The notes under the pieces are model-generated. The model saw nothing but the letters and a program-made list of their open reading frames with translations, was not told where the DNA came from and made no database searches. Both the position numbers and the translations under genes were made by a program. From contig NZ_JBGOSE010000002.1 in NCBI RefSeq assembly GCF_041538045.1, forward strand, positions 124,001 through 188,000: a DNA stretch of 64,000 bases, written 5' to 3'. This document shows positions 52,727 through 62,051 of the stretch, piece after piece; within the stretch, counting starts at the first letter, position 1, and each line of letters starts with the position of its first letter. The DNA is from Aliiglaciecola sp041538045. Its GTDB lineage: Bacteria > Pseudomonadota > Gammaproteobacteria > Enterobacterales > Alteromonadaceae.

Positions 52727-53374
52727 ATGGATTTAGTTAAGGTGTTCACTACTATTTATAAATATTGTGTTGGCAACTTGTTAAATTTCCCCTTAAAACC
52801 TCAACATCTAATCGGGCCTATTTTGATAACGCTTATATGTTGTTTGTTATGGATATTTGAACCTACGACCTCAGAATATCTAGCCTTACAACGAGGATCA
52901 CTTGCAGAAGGTAATTACTGGCAATTTCTCACCGCAAACTTTGTCCACACCAATACAAATCATTTATTACTCAATATTGCCGGCATATTGCTGCTCTGGG
53001 CCATCCACGGTCAGTATTACACTGTAAAAAACTACCTTATCGGTATCGTTTTACTAAGCATATGTGTGACCCTTGGTATTTATTTATTTTCCCCTAACCT
53101 TGTTTGGTACGCTGGACTTTCTGGAGTTTTGCACGGCATATTTGTGTATGGCGCTTACTTAGACATCTGTAACAAAGTAAAATTTGGCTGGTTGTTAATG
53201 CTTGGGGTTTGGTTGAAAGTTTTACATGAACAGCTTTATGGTGCAGATCAAATGATCAGCGATTTAATTGCCGCCAACGTCGCTGTAGATGCTCATTTAT
53301 ATGGTGCGGTAGGCGGATTAGTTTGTATTTGTATCAGCTTAGTTAAAAACAACTATTTGCCTCAGAAGCACTGA
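52727..53374 (+). CDS. rrtA: Rhombosortase (rhomboid-type GlyGly-CTERM protease)
   Basis: Intramembrane serine protease of the rhombosortase group, which processes proteins with a GlyGly-CTERM tail. I use ATG 52727 (215 residues); the frame runs back to a TTG at 52679 and the true start is uncertain because neither has a good ribosome site. Six helices. Catalytic Ser132 is in WYAGLSGVLHG and His190 in VDAHLYGAVGG; NFVHTNTNHLLLNIAG is the helix 2 motif. No protein fully inside this window ends in a GlyGly-CTERM signal, so its clients are elsewhere. Confidence 0.83.
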   Translation: MDLVKVFTTIYKYCVGNLLNFPLKPQHLIGPILITLICCLLWIFEPTTSEYLALQRGSLAEGNYWQFLTANFVHTNTNHLLLNIAGILLLWAIHGQYYTVKNYLIGIVLLSICVTLGIYLFSPNLVWYAGLSGVLHGIFVYGAYLDICNKVKFGWLLMLGVWLKVLHEQLYGADQMISDLIAANVAVDAHLYGAVGGLVCICISLVKNNYLPQKH

Positions 53375-53396
53375 GACAAATAGTTAATTGTTAGGG

Positions 53397-55901
53397 TTAT
53401 AAATTTTCTTCAAATAATTTAAATATTCTACGGTATTCATCCAACCATGAGCTAGGTTCAATAAAACCATGGGACTCAACGGGATAAATTGCAGTTTCGA
53501 AGTCTTGTTTTTCTAACTCAATTAAGCGTTGAACTAAACGTACTGTATCAACAAAAAACACATTTGAATCCACCATAGGTGCATTGATAAGCAGTGGCTT
53601 GGTTAAACCTTCCGCAAAATAAATAGGCGAACTGCGCTCGTAAGCGATGGGATCAACATCTGGTGTATTGAGAATATTCGACGTATAGGGATGATTGTAA
53701 TGGGCCCAATCAGATACTGGACGCAAGGCTGCTCCGGCTTGGAATAGGTCCGGTTCAGTGAACAGCGCCATAAAGGTCATAAAACCACCGTAAGAGCCTC
53801 CATAAGTCCCTATTCTATTTCGATCCACATTAACGTTGTTTACCATCCAGTCAACACCGTCAACTAAATCTTCAATTTCAGGTTTCCCCATATGTCGATA
53901 GATAGCAGTGCGCCAGTCTCGGCCGTAACCTGCTGATGCCCGATAATCCATATCTAAAACCACATAACCTTTTTCAACAAGCAGGTTATGGAACATGAAT
54001 TCCCGAAAATACCCTGACCAACCTAAATGGGAGTTTTGTAGGTAACCTGCCCCATGGTTGAAGATAACCGCTCGTTTCTTGTCACCTTCTCCAGCATCTT
54101 TAGGCGCATATAAGCGGGCATAAATTGGTTGTTCACCGTGGGAAGATTTTACCGCTACTATTTCAGGGACAGTCCAGTTAATTTGTTTAAATGCTTCACT
54201 GGTGGTGAAGGTAACCTGCTGTGGCTCGCCCTCAGAATCCAAAGTTTTAACAAAAAGTTCGGGCGGCATGGTTAATTTAGAATGGGTTAACAATAACCTG
54301 TTTTGTTTATCATTCAGCACATAATCTGTTACGCCATTTAAATCCGTCAAAGCCTCAATATCACCACTGCTTAAATCAATACGGTAAATTTCGTAGATTC
54401 CAGGGTGCTTTTTATTGGCTTTAAAATAAATAAATTGATCGTTAGCGCTAAGGGTTAGTTCATCAACCTCATAGTCACCGCGAGTAAGTTGTTTTGCATC
54501 ACTATTTAATGCTTTTAAATAGAGGTGGGAATAGCCACTTTTTTCAGACAAAAAATACAACTGTGAAGACTGATTTAACCAACCGAAACTATTAAAGTTA
54601 TAATTGATCCACGCATCATCATGCAATCTATCTTGAGTCACTAAGCTTTTGTTTTTGAAGTCCACCGTTGTCAACCAACGATCTTTGTTGTCCCAAGCTT
54701 CCAACATGATGGCAACATTTTCGCCATTTTGTTGCCATTCTATTGCGCTTTGGTTCCATCCCCAATCTTGCAACAAGGCAATGTCTCTAGGCAGTCGGTT
54801 ACTCTCATAGGTCTGTCCTTTAGCTTCTGCATTTTCCCGTTTTACTTGTTCTAAAACATCTTCGTTATATCCAGGTAAACTTTTGTAGGACAGCTCTTTT
54901 TGCGTACCTGTTTGTAAATCTAATAACCACAAGTACTGACTTTCAGGCTTAGAATCGGCCACTCGGCGTCTGACTTTCTCAGCTTTAATACGGCCATTGT
55001 CTTTTATGTAGTTAGGCATGATGTCGCCTTCACTGCGACTTGGGGTATCTTTTTCAATGGCTAAAATGAGATATCGGCCATTGGGCGATAGGCTAGCTGC
55101 AGCGGTCTTATGTTCAAGGGGTAAATAAATAGGTTCAGGTGTAGAGGCTAGATTCTGCGCAGATAGTTGCGCATTAAAATCAAACTTATCTTGAGTTCTT
55201 GTGCGACGCTCACGCAATACCTCAATTAAATTCAACTGCTGCTGGGCAATATAATCTTTGGCCTCTTCATTGGCTTTTGGAGCCTCTTTAAACTCCCAAC
55301 TAACCAGTTGTTGCGTCATTCCTGAATCAGTATTAATAGCATAGATTTTATTGTAACTACGGTAGCTCAGTCGGCCATCGGTTAGAAACTGTAAACTGCT
55401 TCTATATTGCGCACTGCGGGTAAGTTGAATAACTTCTCCAGAGCTAAGATCTTGTACAAAAATATTCTGTTTAAATATCCAAGCCGCTTTGTCTCGGCTT
55501 TGGTTAAACACTTTATTTTTATAGGCTACCTCATGGTACTGGGCAAGTGGCACTAAACTCGCAGTTTTTGACGACAGTGATTGTTGAAATAAATCAGTCA
55601 CTACCGAACCTTCACGCTTTTGCGAATAAAAATAACTTTTCCCATCTAAAGACCAATACGGGGATTGTGGCTCTCTGCCAATCCAATCCGGATCAGCCAT
55701 GATTTTATTTAAGGTCAATGCTTCATTAGAATCACCAACATAGGGTGCTTGCTGTTTAACCGTTTGATAAATCGCTGTGCTTACCGAATCACTATTCGAC
55801 AAATTGGTTTCAGCGGGGCTTTCTGACGTTTGAATGCCAGAACAGGCAAGTAAACTTGAAGTGATAGTAGAAATAATGAGCAGCTTAAAGCTTTTTTGCA
55901 T
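53397..55901 (-). CDS. S9-family prolyl oligopeptidase-type lipoprotein peptidase
   Basis: Large serine peptidase of 834 residues, exported and lipid-anchored (SSLLAC, Cys20). The amino part (about 60-560) is a beta-propeller with DPDWIGREPQSPYWSLDGKS and several S-x-D-G turns; the carboxyl part is the alpha/beta-hydrolase domain. The triad is Ser703 (GTYGGSYGGFM), Asp778 (APMVDSNV) and His811 (VESHGF). The layout matches dipeptidyl-peptidase IV/acylaminoacyl-peptidase relatives. It would trim short peptides in the periplasm. It is convergent with the rhombosortase gene, 22 bases apart. Confidence 0.9.
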   Translation of the reverse strand: MQKSFKLLIISTITSSLLACSGIQTSESPAETNLSNSDSVSTAIYQTVKQQAPYVGDSNEALTLNKIMADPDWIGREPQSPYWSLDGKSYFYSQKREGSVVTDLFQQSLSSKTASLVPLAQYHEVAYKNKVFNQSRDKAAWIFKQNIFVQDLSSGEVIQLTRSAQYRSSLQFLTDGRLSYRSYNKIYAINTDSGMTQQLVSWEFKEAPKANEEAKDYIAQQQLNLIEVLRERRTRTQDKFDFNAQLSAQNLASTPEPIYLPLEHKTAAASLSPNGRYLILAIEKDTPSRSEGDIMPNYIKDNGRIKAEKVRRRVADSKPESQYLWLLDLQTGTQKELSYKSLPGYNEDVLEQVKRENAEAKGQTYESNRLPRDIALLQDWGWNQSAIEWQQNGENVAIMLEAWDNKDRWLTTVDFKNKSLVTQDRLHDDAWINYNFNSFGWLNQSSQLYFLSEKSGYSHLYLKALNSDAKQLTRGDYEVDELTLSANDQFIYFKANKKHPGIYEIYRIDLSSGDIEALTDLNGVTDYVLNDKQNRLLLTHSKLTMPPELFVKTLDSEGEPQQVTFTTSEAFKQINWTVPEIVAVKSSHGEQPIYARLYAPKDAGEGDKKRAVIFNHGAGYLQNSHLGWSGYFREFMFHNLLVEKGYVVLDMDYRASAGYGRDWRTAIYRHMGKPEIEDLVDGVDWMVNNVNVDRNRIGTYGGSYGGFMTFMALFTEPDLFQAGAALRPVSDWAHYNHPYTSNILNTPDVDPIAYERSSPIYFAEGLTKPLLINAPMVDSNVFFVDTVRLVQRLIELEKQDFETAIYPVESHGFIEPSSWLDEYRRIFKLFEENL

Positions 55902-56054
55902 TTTTGAGTCTCTGCTTTTTGTTATAGTCGTTAGAACTTAAGGTTGTATTAAAACCTATGTGGGTATTTAGGTAAACAAGTGATCTAAAATTGCTTACCG
56001 AGGATAGTAACGTTTAGCTGCCATATTTTGGCCTGTCATAACCACGGAGTTTTC

Positions 56055-56597
56055 ATGAAAAAATTAGTCTTATTATGTAGTTTAGTGTTCACCCCTATGT
56101 TCGCATCTGCAAATGCATGCCCTGACGTTTTAAAGTTTATGAAACGTAAATTAAACTCACAAGAAACCGTAAACATGTGCAAGGAATATCAAGGCAAAAC
56201 GTTACTCATTGTGAACACCGCGAGTAAGTGCGGGTATACACCTCAATTTGAAGGACTAGAAGCGTTATACAGCGAGCTTAAGGAACAAGATTTTGTGGTG
56301 TTAGGTTTTCCCTCTCATGATTTTAAACAAGAATTTAATGACGAAAGTAAAACGGCAGAATTATGTGAATTAACCTACGGTGTAGAATTCCCAATGTTTG
56401 AAGTCACTAAAGTAAAGGGTAAAAACGCCGACCCCTTATTTCGTAAATTAAGCAAACAAAGTGGTATGGAGCCAGGTTGGAATTTCTATAAATACTTGGT
56501 GGATAAAAATGGTGAGGTAGTCAAAGCCTATAAATCATCGACTAAACCAGCAGATAAAGAATTTAGACAAGATATCGAAGATGCATTAGCTCTTTAA
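56055..56597 (+). CDS. Exported glutathione peroxidase-family protein
   Basis: Thioredoxin-fold peroxidase of 180 residues. I start at ATG 56055, 6 bases behind GGAG; it opens with a signal peptide (MKKLVLLCSLVFTPMFASA), so it is periplasmic. The peroxidatic cysteine is Cys59 in NTASKCGYTPQFEGLEALY, and the tryptophan of the catalytic set is in GWNFYKYLV. The usual FPxNQF motif reads FPSHDF: the glutamine of the catalytic tetrad is Asp89 here. Other marine homologues appear to vary at this site, so activity may be kept with a different reductant. It is divergent from the S9 gene. Confidence 0.88.
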   Translation: MKKLVLLCSLVFTPMFASANACPDVLKFMKRKLNSQETVNMCKEYQGKTLLIVNTASKCGYTPQFEGLEALYSELKEQDFVVLGFPSHDFKQEFNDESKTAELCELTYGVEFPMFEVTKVKGKNADPLFRKLSKQSGMEPGWNFYKYLVDKNGEVVKAYKSSTKPADKEFRQDIEDALAL

Positions 56598-56642
56598 ATT
56601 AAGTTAGTTATGTTTGCCCCTTAAAACCAAAAAAAACAGGCA

Positions 56643-56667
56643 AAAAAAAGCCCCGTTAAACGGGGCT
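56643..56667 (-). terminator. Rho-independent terminator, minus strand
   Basis: AGCCCCGT and ACGGGGCT pair around TAA; on the minus strand about eight T follow. It best ends the transcript of the trans-sulfuration gene, whose stop is some 225 bases away; it could also stop converging transcription from the peroxidase gene. Confidence 0.75.
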
Positions 56668-56891
56668 ATAAACACACATCACTTGGAACACACAATGAAA
56701 TGTTTTACTGTTTTAGCAATAAAACATCTTTACAACTAATAGTTAGTCACTTTTAAAAAACTTTAGTTCATTAAATTTTAAATATTTTTAACATTTTCTA
56801 AAAAATGCATTCAAGTGATTGAATTTACGTTATTTATTTTTTGCTCAGCTAACTAAATAGCAGTGCTCTTAAACTTACTTGTACGACAACG

Positions 56892-58133
56892 CTACAGTTG
56901 AGCAAATGCCTGTTCAAAATCTGCAACGATGTCATCGGTGTCTTCAATACCGACAGAAAATCTTATCATATTATCGTTGATACCCATTTGCGCTCGTTGC
57001 TCAGCACCATTTTCATAGAAAATAGTCGAGGCTACCGGCAAACACAATGTCCGGGTATCGCCAAGGTGGGTAGCAATCACAACCGTATTTAACGCGTTAA
57101 TAAACTTATGGATATCCAGTCCTGGAGATAAGTCCATACTGAAGACCCCGCCATAATTACCATTAAAAAGTTCTCTGGCAATATAGTGCTGCGGATGATC
57201 AGCAAGGCCTGGATAATATACGTTAGCGACTTTGTCGTGACCATGTAAATAGGTCGCTAGCCTCAAGGCATTTTGACAAGTTTTATTCAGGCGTAATGCC
57301 AAGGTTTCTAAGCCAACTGAAATTTGCTGCGCAGATTGCGGTGCCAAAGTTGCACCTAAATTACGTAAACCCTTTTTACGAATTTGTGTCATGCCCCAAG
57401 AAGATGAATCACCCACTCGGTACAAATCAAAAATATTAGGATACTTAGACCAATCATAAAAGCCTGTATCTACCACTGCCCCACCTAATACATTTCCATG
57501 CCCAGAAATATACTTAGTTAATGAGGTGACAGTTAAAGATGCTTTGACGGCTTTAGCATCAAATATATACCCTGGGGTCATGGTATTATCGATAATAAAT
57601 AGCAGCTTGTTGATATTACAAAACTCACCAATAGCTTGTAAATCAGCCACCTGTGTTACAGGGTTTGCGATAGTTTCAGTAAAAACCAATCGAGTATTAT
57701 CTGTAAGGGCTTGGCTGATAGATTTGATATTGGTGGTATCCACATAACTCACTTGAATACCTAAGTTTTCCAATGTCACCATTAAACTACTGGTGTTGCC
57801 GAATAAAAACTGACTCACAATGATGTGATCATTTTGTTTCAGCAAAGCTAAAAGCATTGACGAAATCGCCGCCATACCCGTAGCAAAGGTTACTGCTGAA
57901 ACGCCACCTTCTATATCAGCTAATATATTTTGCAAGGCTGCATTAGATGACGAAGAAGAACGGCCGTAAACATGCCCTAGTTTCTTGCCTTGAAAGACCT
58001 CAACTAAATCATTGACGTCTTGATACTCAAATAGTACAGAATTACTAGTGGGTGAATGAACAGAACCATCTTGAGGCTTGTTAAACATGCGGTCAGCATG
58101 CACAAGTCGTGTTGTAAAACCTTTATCTTTCAA
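56892..58133 (-). CDS. Cys/Met-metabolism PLP enzyme (trans-sulfuration family)
   Basis: Fold-type I PLP enzyme of 413 residues, related to cystathionine gamma-synthase, O-acylhomoserine sulfhydrylase and methionine gamma-lyase. Seen: GHVYGRSSSSSNAALQ, TGMAAISSML, the PLP aspartate Asp182 (IIDNTMTPG) and the cofactor lysine Lys207 (VTSLTKYISGHGN). The end THLGDTRTLCLPVAST and IRFSVGIEDTDDIVADF is typical. The exact reaction cannot be fixed; the sequence leans to the O-acylhomoserine sulfhydrylase side, but this is a guess. It overlaps the upstream acyltransferase gene by 11 bases. Confidence 0.88.
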   Translation of the reverse strand: MKDKGFTTRLVHADRMFNKPQDGSVHSPTSNSVLFEYQDVNDLVEVFQGKKLGHVYGRSSSSSNAALQNILADIEGGVSAVTFATGMAAISSMLLALLKQNDHIIVSQFLFGNTSSLMVTLENLGIQVSYVDTTNIKSISQALTDNTRLVFTETIANPVTQVADLQAIGEFCNINKLLFIIDNTMTPGYIFDAKAVKASLTVTSLTKYISGHGNVLGGAVVDTGFYDWSKYPNIFDLYRVGDSSSWGMTQIRKKGLRNLGATLAPQSAQQISVGLETLALRLNKTCQNALRLATYLHGHDKVANVYYPGLADHPQHYIARELFNGNYGGVFSMDLSPGLDIHKFINALNTVVIATHLGDTRTLCLPVASTIFYENGAEQRAQMGINDNMIRFSVGIEDTDDIVADFEQAFAQL

Positions 58134-58749
58134 TCGAACTCTCCGCGGGAAAGGCTACCTGGGAAGGAAATTTTGCGTGCACTTTAGCATAAAACTCATA
58201 AACTTTTTGCATTTCTAAAGAGTTATCTTCTTCAGGATGAAAAATCGGTCCTAAAACGATGGATTTATGCCGATAATCTAGGCCAATTAAAAACACCGGA
58301 ATATTCGCTTGTTTAGCAATATGTAAAAAACCACTTTTCCAAGGGTAAATTTTGCTGCGAGTGCCCTCTGGAGCAACCGCTAATAATATTTTATCTTTTT
58401 GTTTAATTTTATCAATCATTTGATTTACGACACCATGAGATTGCGAACGCTCAATGGGTATGCCGCCCCAACGCATTAAAAGCGATTTAAAAGGAGGGAT
58501 AAAAATACTATGTTTACCAAAAAAACAGATTTTGAGTCGTAAACTAAACACCGCAGCCATGCCAATAACGAAATCCCAATTCGACGTGTGTGGCGCAACA
58601 GCAATGACCATTTTACTTTGTTTAGGAAATTCACCTACAAATTTCCATCCCAAAATTTTTAAAATAGTAATGCCGAACCACTCGCTGAAAGCATTTCCCA
58701 ATCTGGGGATATTTTCTGATAGTTTCAGTTTTTTTAACCTTTTGCTCAT
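58123..58749 (-). CDS. PlsC-like lysophospholipid acyltransferase
   Basis: Glycerophospholipid acyltransferase-family protein of 208 residues. The catalytic HX4D motif is His54-TSNW-Asp59 (VAPHTSNWDFVIG); GIPIERS and APEGTRSKIYPW are the substrate-binding motifs. One weak hydrophobic stretch near residue 26. It may acylate lysophospholipid or a related lipid; unlike PlsC it is short and the substrate is open. It is translated into the trans-sulfuration gene (11-base overlap), a pairing with no obvious metabolic reason. Confidence 0.85.
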   Translation of the reverse strand: MSKRLKKLKLSENIPRLGNAFSEWFGITILKILGWKFVGEFPKQSKMVIAVAPHTSNWDFVIGMAAVFSLRLKICFFGKHSIFIPPFKSLLMRWGGIPIERSQSHGVVNQMIDKIKQKDKILLAVAPEGTRSKIYPWKSGFLHIAKQANIPVFLIGLDYRHKSIVLGPIFHPEEDNSLEMQKVYEFYAKVHAKFPSQVAFPAESSIER

Positions 58750-58975
58750 GAAATAATGCTTTTTACAATATTAATTACGTTCATATTCTCTTATTATATA
58801 GCCGAATTGAAAAATAAGCGGGTTGCAACTTTTTACAACTTCAAGGGTCATGTAAATAGTCGTGGAAGAATAATCACGTTATTTTTGTAACCCACAATTC
58901 AAGCCGCAGTGTTTCAGTTGAGGTTTCGTTTGAAGCGGCCGCAACTAACCCCTAATTACCATCGTCAGTATTATA

Positions 58976-60241
58976 ATGGGATTTTTAGTGCTTAGAATTA
59001 TAATTTTTATATCATTGATTTTTAGCCTACATGCTTTTAGTCAGCAAACGGCGCAAAATTTGTTTAGCCAATATCGTAGTTCTTTATATCAAATCCAAAT
59101 GATTGATAAAGAGTCAGGAAACAAGTCTTCAATTGGTTCTGGATTCAGAGTCAGTGAAAATGGCGATATTATTTCCAATTACCACGTCATTTCCGATTTT
59201 GTATATTTTCCAGATAAATACCGAATTCAATATTTAGATTCAAATGGTAATACCGGAAGTTTACAGCTTAAGAACTTTGATGTAATTAATGACTTATCCC
59301 TTCTACAAATTGATCCTGCACAAACTAGCGGTTTGCCATTTAAGTTAGCTGAGAACCTCCCCTTGCAAGGTTCGAATATTTATTCTTTAGGTAATCCCCA
59401 TGATTTAGGAATGATAGTGGTACCTGGAACCTATAATGGGTTAAAAAAGAATAGTTTTTACCAACGTATTCATTTTACGGGCTCAATCAATCCAGGAATG
59501 AGTGGTGGCCCTGCTGTCAATGGTTTAGGCCAAATTGTTGGTGTGAATGTTGCCACAGCGGGCAATCAAATAGGCTTTTTAATCCCTCTACCAAAAGTTA
59601 AAGCATTGTTTAATTCGCAACTCGAAATCAATGCTAAAGACTATAAATCACATATGCAGAAACAGTTACAACAAAACCAAAGTAAGCTGATAACTGAAAT
59701 TTTATCAAAACCTTGGTCTCACGCCCCATTAGGTAAAGCCAGTGTACCAGAACAAATTTCCGACTTTATATCATGTTGGGGGGGCTCCAACGCCAGTGAA
59801 AAGGACGTAAAATTTCTCTCGGTTTCCAGTCGCTGTCGAATTGGTGAAGCTATCTTTTTAAACGGTAGATTACAAACAGGCGAAATTGAAATAGAGTTTG
59901 AATGGTTAACCAGCGAACAGCTTAATACCTTTCAATTTCATAACTTTCTAACCAAAAAAATAGCTTTTACACGACCAGGAAACCAAGCAGGGAAAAATGA
60001 TGTAACCAATTATCGTTGCCAACAAGATATCGTCTCAAACCAACATCAAGTTTCACAAAAAAGTGTCTTGTGTGCCCGCGCCTATAAAGACTTCGACGAT
60101 TTGTATGATGTGCTATTTATTTCCGCCAGTAATGACTTCGCAGATGGAAGTCTAATCAGTCACTTTACCCTTGCAGGAGTAAGTGCAGATTCGATGAAAC
60201 AATTCTCTAATCAATTTATGGATTCCATGTCATGGCAATAG
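58976..60241 (+). CDS. Exported trypsin-like serine protease without PDZ domain
   Basis: A 421-residue periplasmic or secreted protein. A signal peptide is seen (MGFLVLRIIIFISLIFSLHAFS). The protease domain (about 30-215) resembles the HtrA/DegP core with triad His70 (ISNYHVIS), Asp106 (NDLSLLQID) and Ser176 (NPGMSGGPAVN). No PDZ domain follows. Instead there is an unrecognised domain of about 190 residues with four cysteines (Cys267, Cys287, Cys348, Cys366) that could form two disulfides. It overlaps the FHA gene by 10 bases, so the products are made together. The role is unknown; sensing or quality control at the envelope is a guess. Confidence 0.82.
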   Translation: MGFLVLRIIIFISLIFSLHAFSQQTAQNLFSQYRSSLYQIQMIDKESGNKSSIGSGFRVSENGDIISNYHVISDFVYFPDKYRIQYLDSNGNTGSLQLKNFDVINDLSLLQIDPAQTSGLPFKLAENLPLQGSNIYSLGNPHDLGMIVVPGTYNGLKKNSFYQRIHFTGSINPGMSGGPAVNGLGQIVGVNVATAGNQIGFLIPLPKVKALFNSQLEINAKDYKSHMQKQLQQNQSKLITEILSKPWSHAPLGKASVPEQISDFISCWGGSNASEKDVKFLSVSSRCRIGEAIFLNGRLQTGEIEIEFEWLTSEQLNTFQFHNFLTKKIAFTRPGNQAGKNDVTNYRCQQDIVSNQHQVSQKSVLCARAYKDFDDLYDVLFISASNDFADGSLISHFTLAGVSADSMKQFSNQFMDSMSWQ

Positions 60242-61197
60242 TTGTTGAAGTACTGTCGAGAAGCGGCAAGGTCTTAAGTTATCAAGTTTTTGAAAAACAG
60301 TTGATTTCAGTAGGTAGAGCCTATGATAATGACGTCCGTATTGACGATCCCTATGTAGGCTCGGAACACCTAACCATAAGCTCCGAAGAAGATAACAATG
60401 CACTGGTATTAACTGACGTTAATTCATTAAATGGTGTAAAAATTAATGGTGTCCAGGGTAGTAAAGCCTTGGTAGGTTTTGATGACATTATAACCATAGG
60501 TCGAACACGATTACGGGTATTTAAAAGCAATCAAAAAGTCATACCAGCAGTTGTTTTAAGTAAACTAGAAGAAAAAATGGAATGGCTATCCATGCGCAGA
60601 ATATGTGCACTTCTAGCATTTGTCTTTATTGGCTTAGTTTCTGCAAATTTCTATTTCAACAGTATTGTCGAAGTGAATATTTCGCAGGTTATGAAAGTCA
60701 GTTTAAGTGCAACAGCAGCAGCCTGTATTTGGCCACTTTGTTTTGCTCTGTTGTCCATCTTGGCCAAAAAAGAAGCTCATATTGTGACTCAATTTAATTT
60801 GCTTTGGCTGTTTTTAATTAGTCACGAACTTTTGAGTTATTTACAGGCACTATTACAATTTAATTTAAGCTCTGTGCAATTTATTTATTGGTTTATCTTA
60901 TTATTAAAAGGCACCCTATTTTTTGCGTTTTTATGGTTTACCTTATTTATTGCATTCCATCAATCAAAAGCCATGCGAAACGGTATTAGCATAGCCGGTA
61001 CTGCTTTATTGGCCATGTATGTGTTGGCTCCCCATTTCTTTAATACCCAGAGCTTCGTAGCAGCCCCTCGCTACACCTCTCAAGTACTGTCGCCGATATT
61101 TAGGATTACAACACCAGAAAGTACAGAAGAATTTGTAGAGCGGTCCGATAATCTAATTAAAGGATTAAAGCAAGAAGTTGAAAAGGATAAGAAATAG
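60232..61197 (+). CDS. FHA-domain membrane protein
   Basis: Protein of 321 residues with an amino-terminal forkhead-associated domain (about 5-98): VGRAYDNDVRIDDPYVGSEH, with Gly28-Arg29, Ser44 and His46, then DVNSLNGVKINGV. This is the phosphothreonine-binding surface. Five to six membrane helices follow (about 123-141, 157-177, 186-207, 216-242, 251-268) and a short charged tail. No kinase gene is in the window. The start lies within the end of the protease gene. The combination suggests a membrane-bound sensor or scaffold; no known family covers the whole chain as far as I can tell. Confidence 0.8.
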   Translation: MAIVVEVLSRSGKVLSYQVFEKQLISVGRAYDNDVRIDDPYVGSEHLTISSEEDNNALVLTDVNSLNGVKINGVQGSKALVGFDDIITIGRTRLRVFKSNQKVIPAVVLSKLEEKMEWLSMRRICALLAFVFIGLVSANFYFNSIVEVNISQVMKVSLSATAAACIWPLCFALLSILAKKEAHIVTQFNLLWLFLISHELLSYLQALLQFNLSSVQFIYWFILLLKGTLFFAFLWFTLFIAFHQSKAMRNGISIAGTALLAMYVLAPHFFNTQSFVAAPRYTSQVLSPIFRITTPESTEEFVERSDNLIKGLKQEVEKDKK

Positions 61198-61200
61198 TTA

Positions 61201-61968
61201 ATGTGTATTCTTTTTATTGCTGTAGAGCAACACCCTGATTATCCGTTAATAATAGCCGCTAATCGAGATGAGTTTCACCAACGCCCCACCGCTCAGTCTG
61301 AGTTTTGGGCTACATACCCTAACCTACTTGCCGGTCGAGATCTGGAGGCGGGAGGTACATGGATGGGCGCCAATGTAAATGGCCGAATTTGTGCCTTAAC
61401 CAATGTAAGAGATCCGCAAAAGCTGCTTAGCAATGCAATTTCACGGGGCCATTTAGTTAGCAAATTTTTAATTAACCAAGATCCCCCACAAGATTATTTA
61501 TGCAAATTACGGAAAAGCAAACAGCAATATAATGGTTATAATTTATTGTTTGGAGAATGGAACGACCTGTATGTGTATAACAATCACACAGATAATGTGA
61601 ATCGATTAGGCGCAGGGGTTTACGGACTTTCAAATGCAGACTTAGACAGCCCTTGGCCGAAAATAAATCAAGGGGTTAACAAGTTGCGCGAGCATTGCCA
61701 ACAGACATCGTCATTAGATAGCGAAAAATTATTTGAAATTCTACTCGATCAAACAAAAGCAAAAGATGAAATGTTGCCTAAAACTGGGGTGCCTTTGGAT
61801 TGGGAACGCAAGTTGTCGTCGATTTTTATTCAATCTGCCGATTACGGAACTCGTTCTTCAACCTTGTTATTAGTGAATAAAAACAAACAGGTAACATGGC
61901 AAGAACACACATTCGACCCACAGGGACATAACGTCCAACAACGTGAGTTTAACTTTAACATTCAATAA
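61201..61968 (+). CDS. NRDE (TANGO2-like) family protein
   Basis: Protein of 255 residues with the family opening: Met-Cys2, then IIAANRDEFHQRPT (Asn21-Arg22-Asp23-Glu24), LLAGRDLEAGGTWMG and ALTNVRDP. The Cys2 position and fold relate it to N-terminal-nucleophile hydrolases. The human homologue TANGO2 has been tied to heme or lipid handling; the bacterial role is not established. It starts 3 bases past the FHA gene, completing a three-gene operon, though NRDE genes also occur alone. Confidence 0.87.
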   Translation: MCILFIAVEQHPDYPLIIAANRDEFHQRPTAQSEFWATYPNLLAGRDLEAGGTWMGANVNGRICALTNVRDPQKLLSNAISRGHLVSKFLINQDPPQDYLCKLRKSKQQYNGYNLLFGEWNDLYVYNNHTDNVNRLGAGVYGLSNADLDSPWPKINQGVNKLREHCQQTSSLDSEKLFEILLDQTKAKDEMLPKTGVPLDWERKLSSIFIQSADYGTRSSTLLLVNKNKQVTWQEHTFDPQGHNVQQREFNFNIQ

Positions 61969-62051
61969 GCTCATATATTACTCGAAATATCTCCAATTAC
62001 TGGCATAATAGCGGCTTATTTTTTTCGCCTGTTATTTATTGAGGAATTGCT

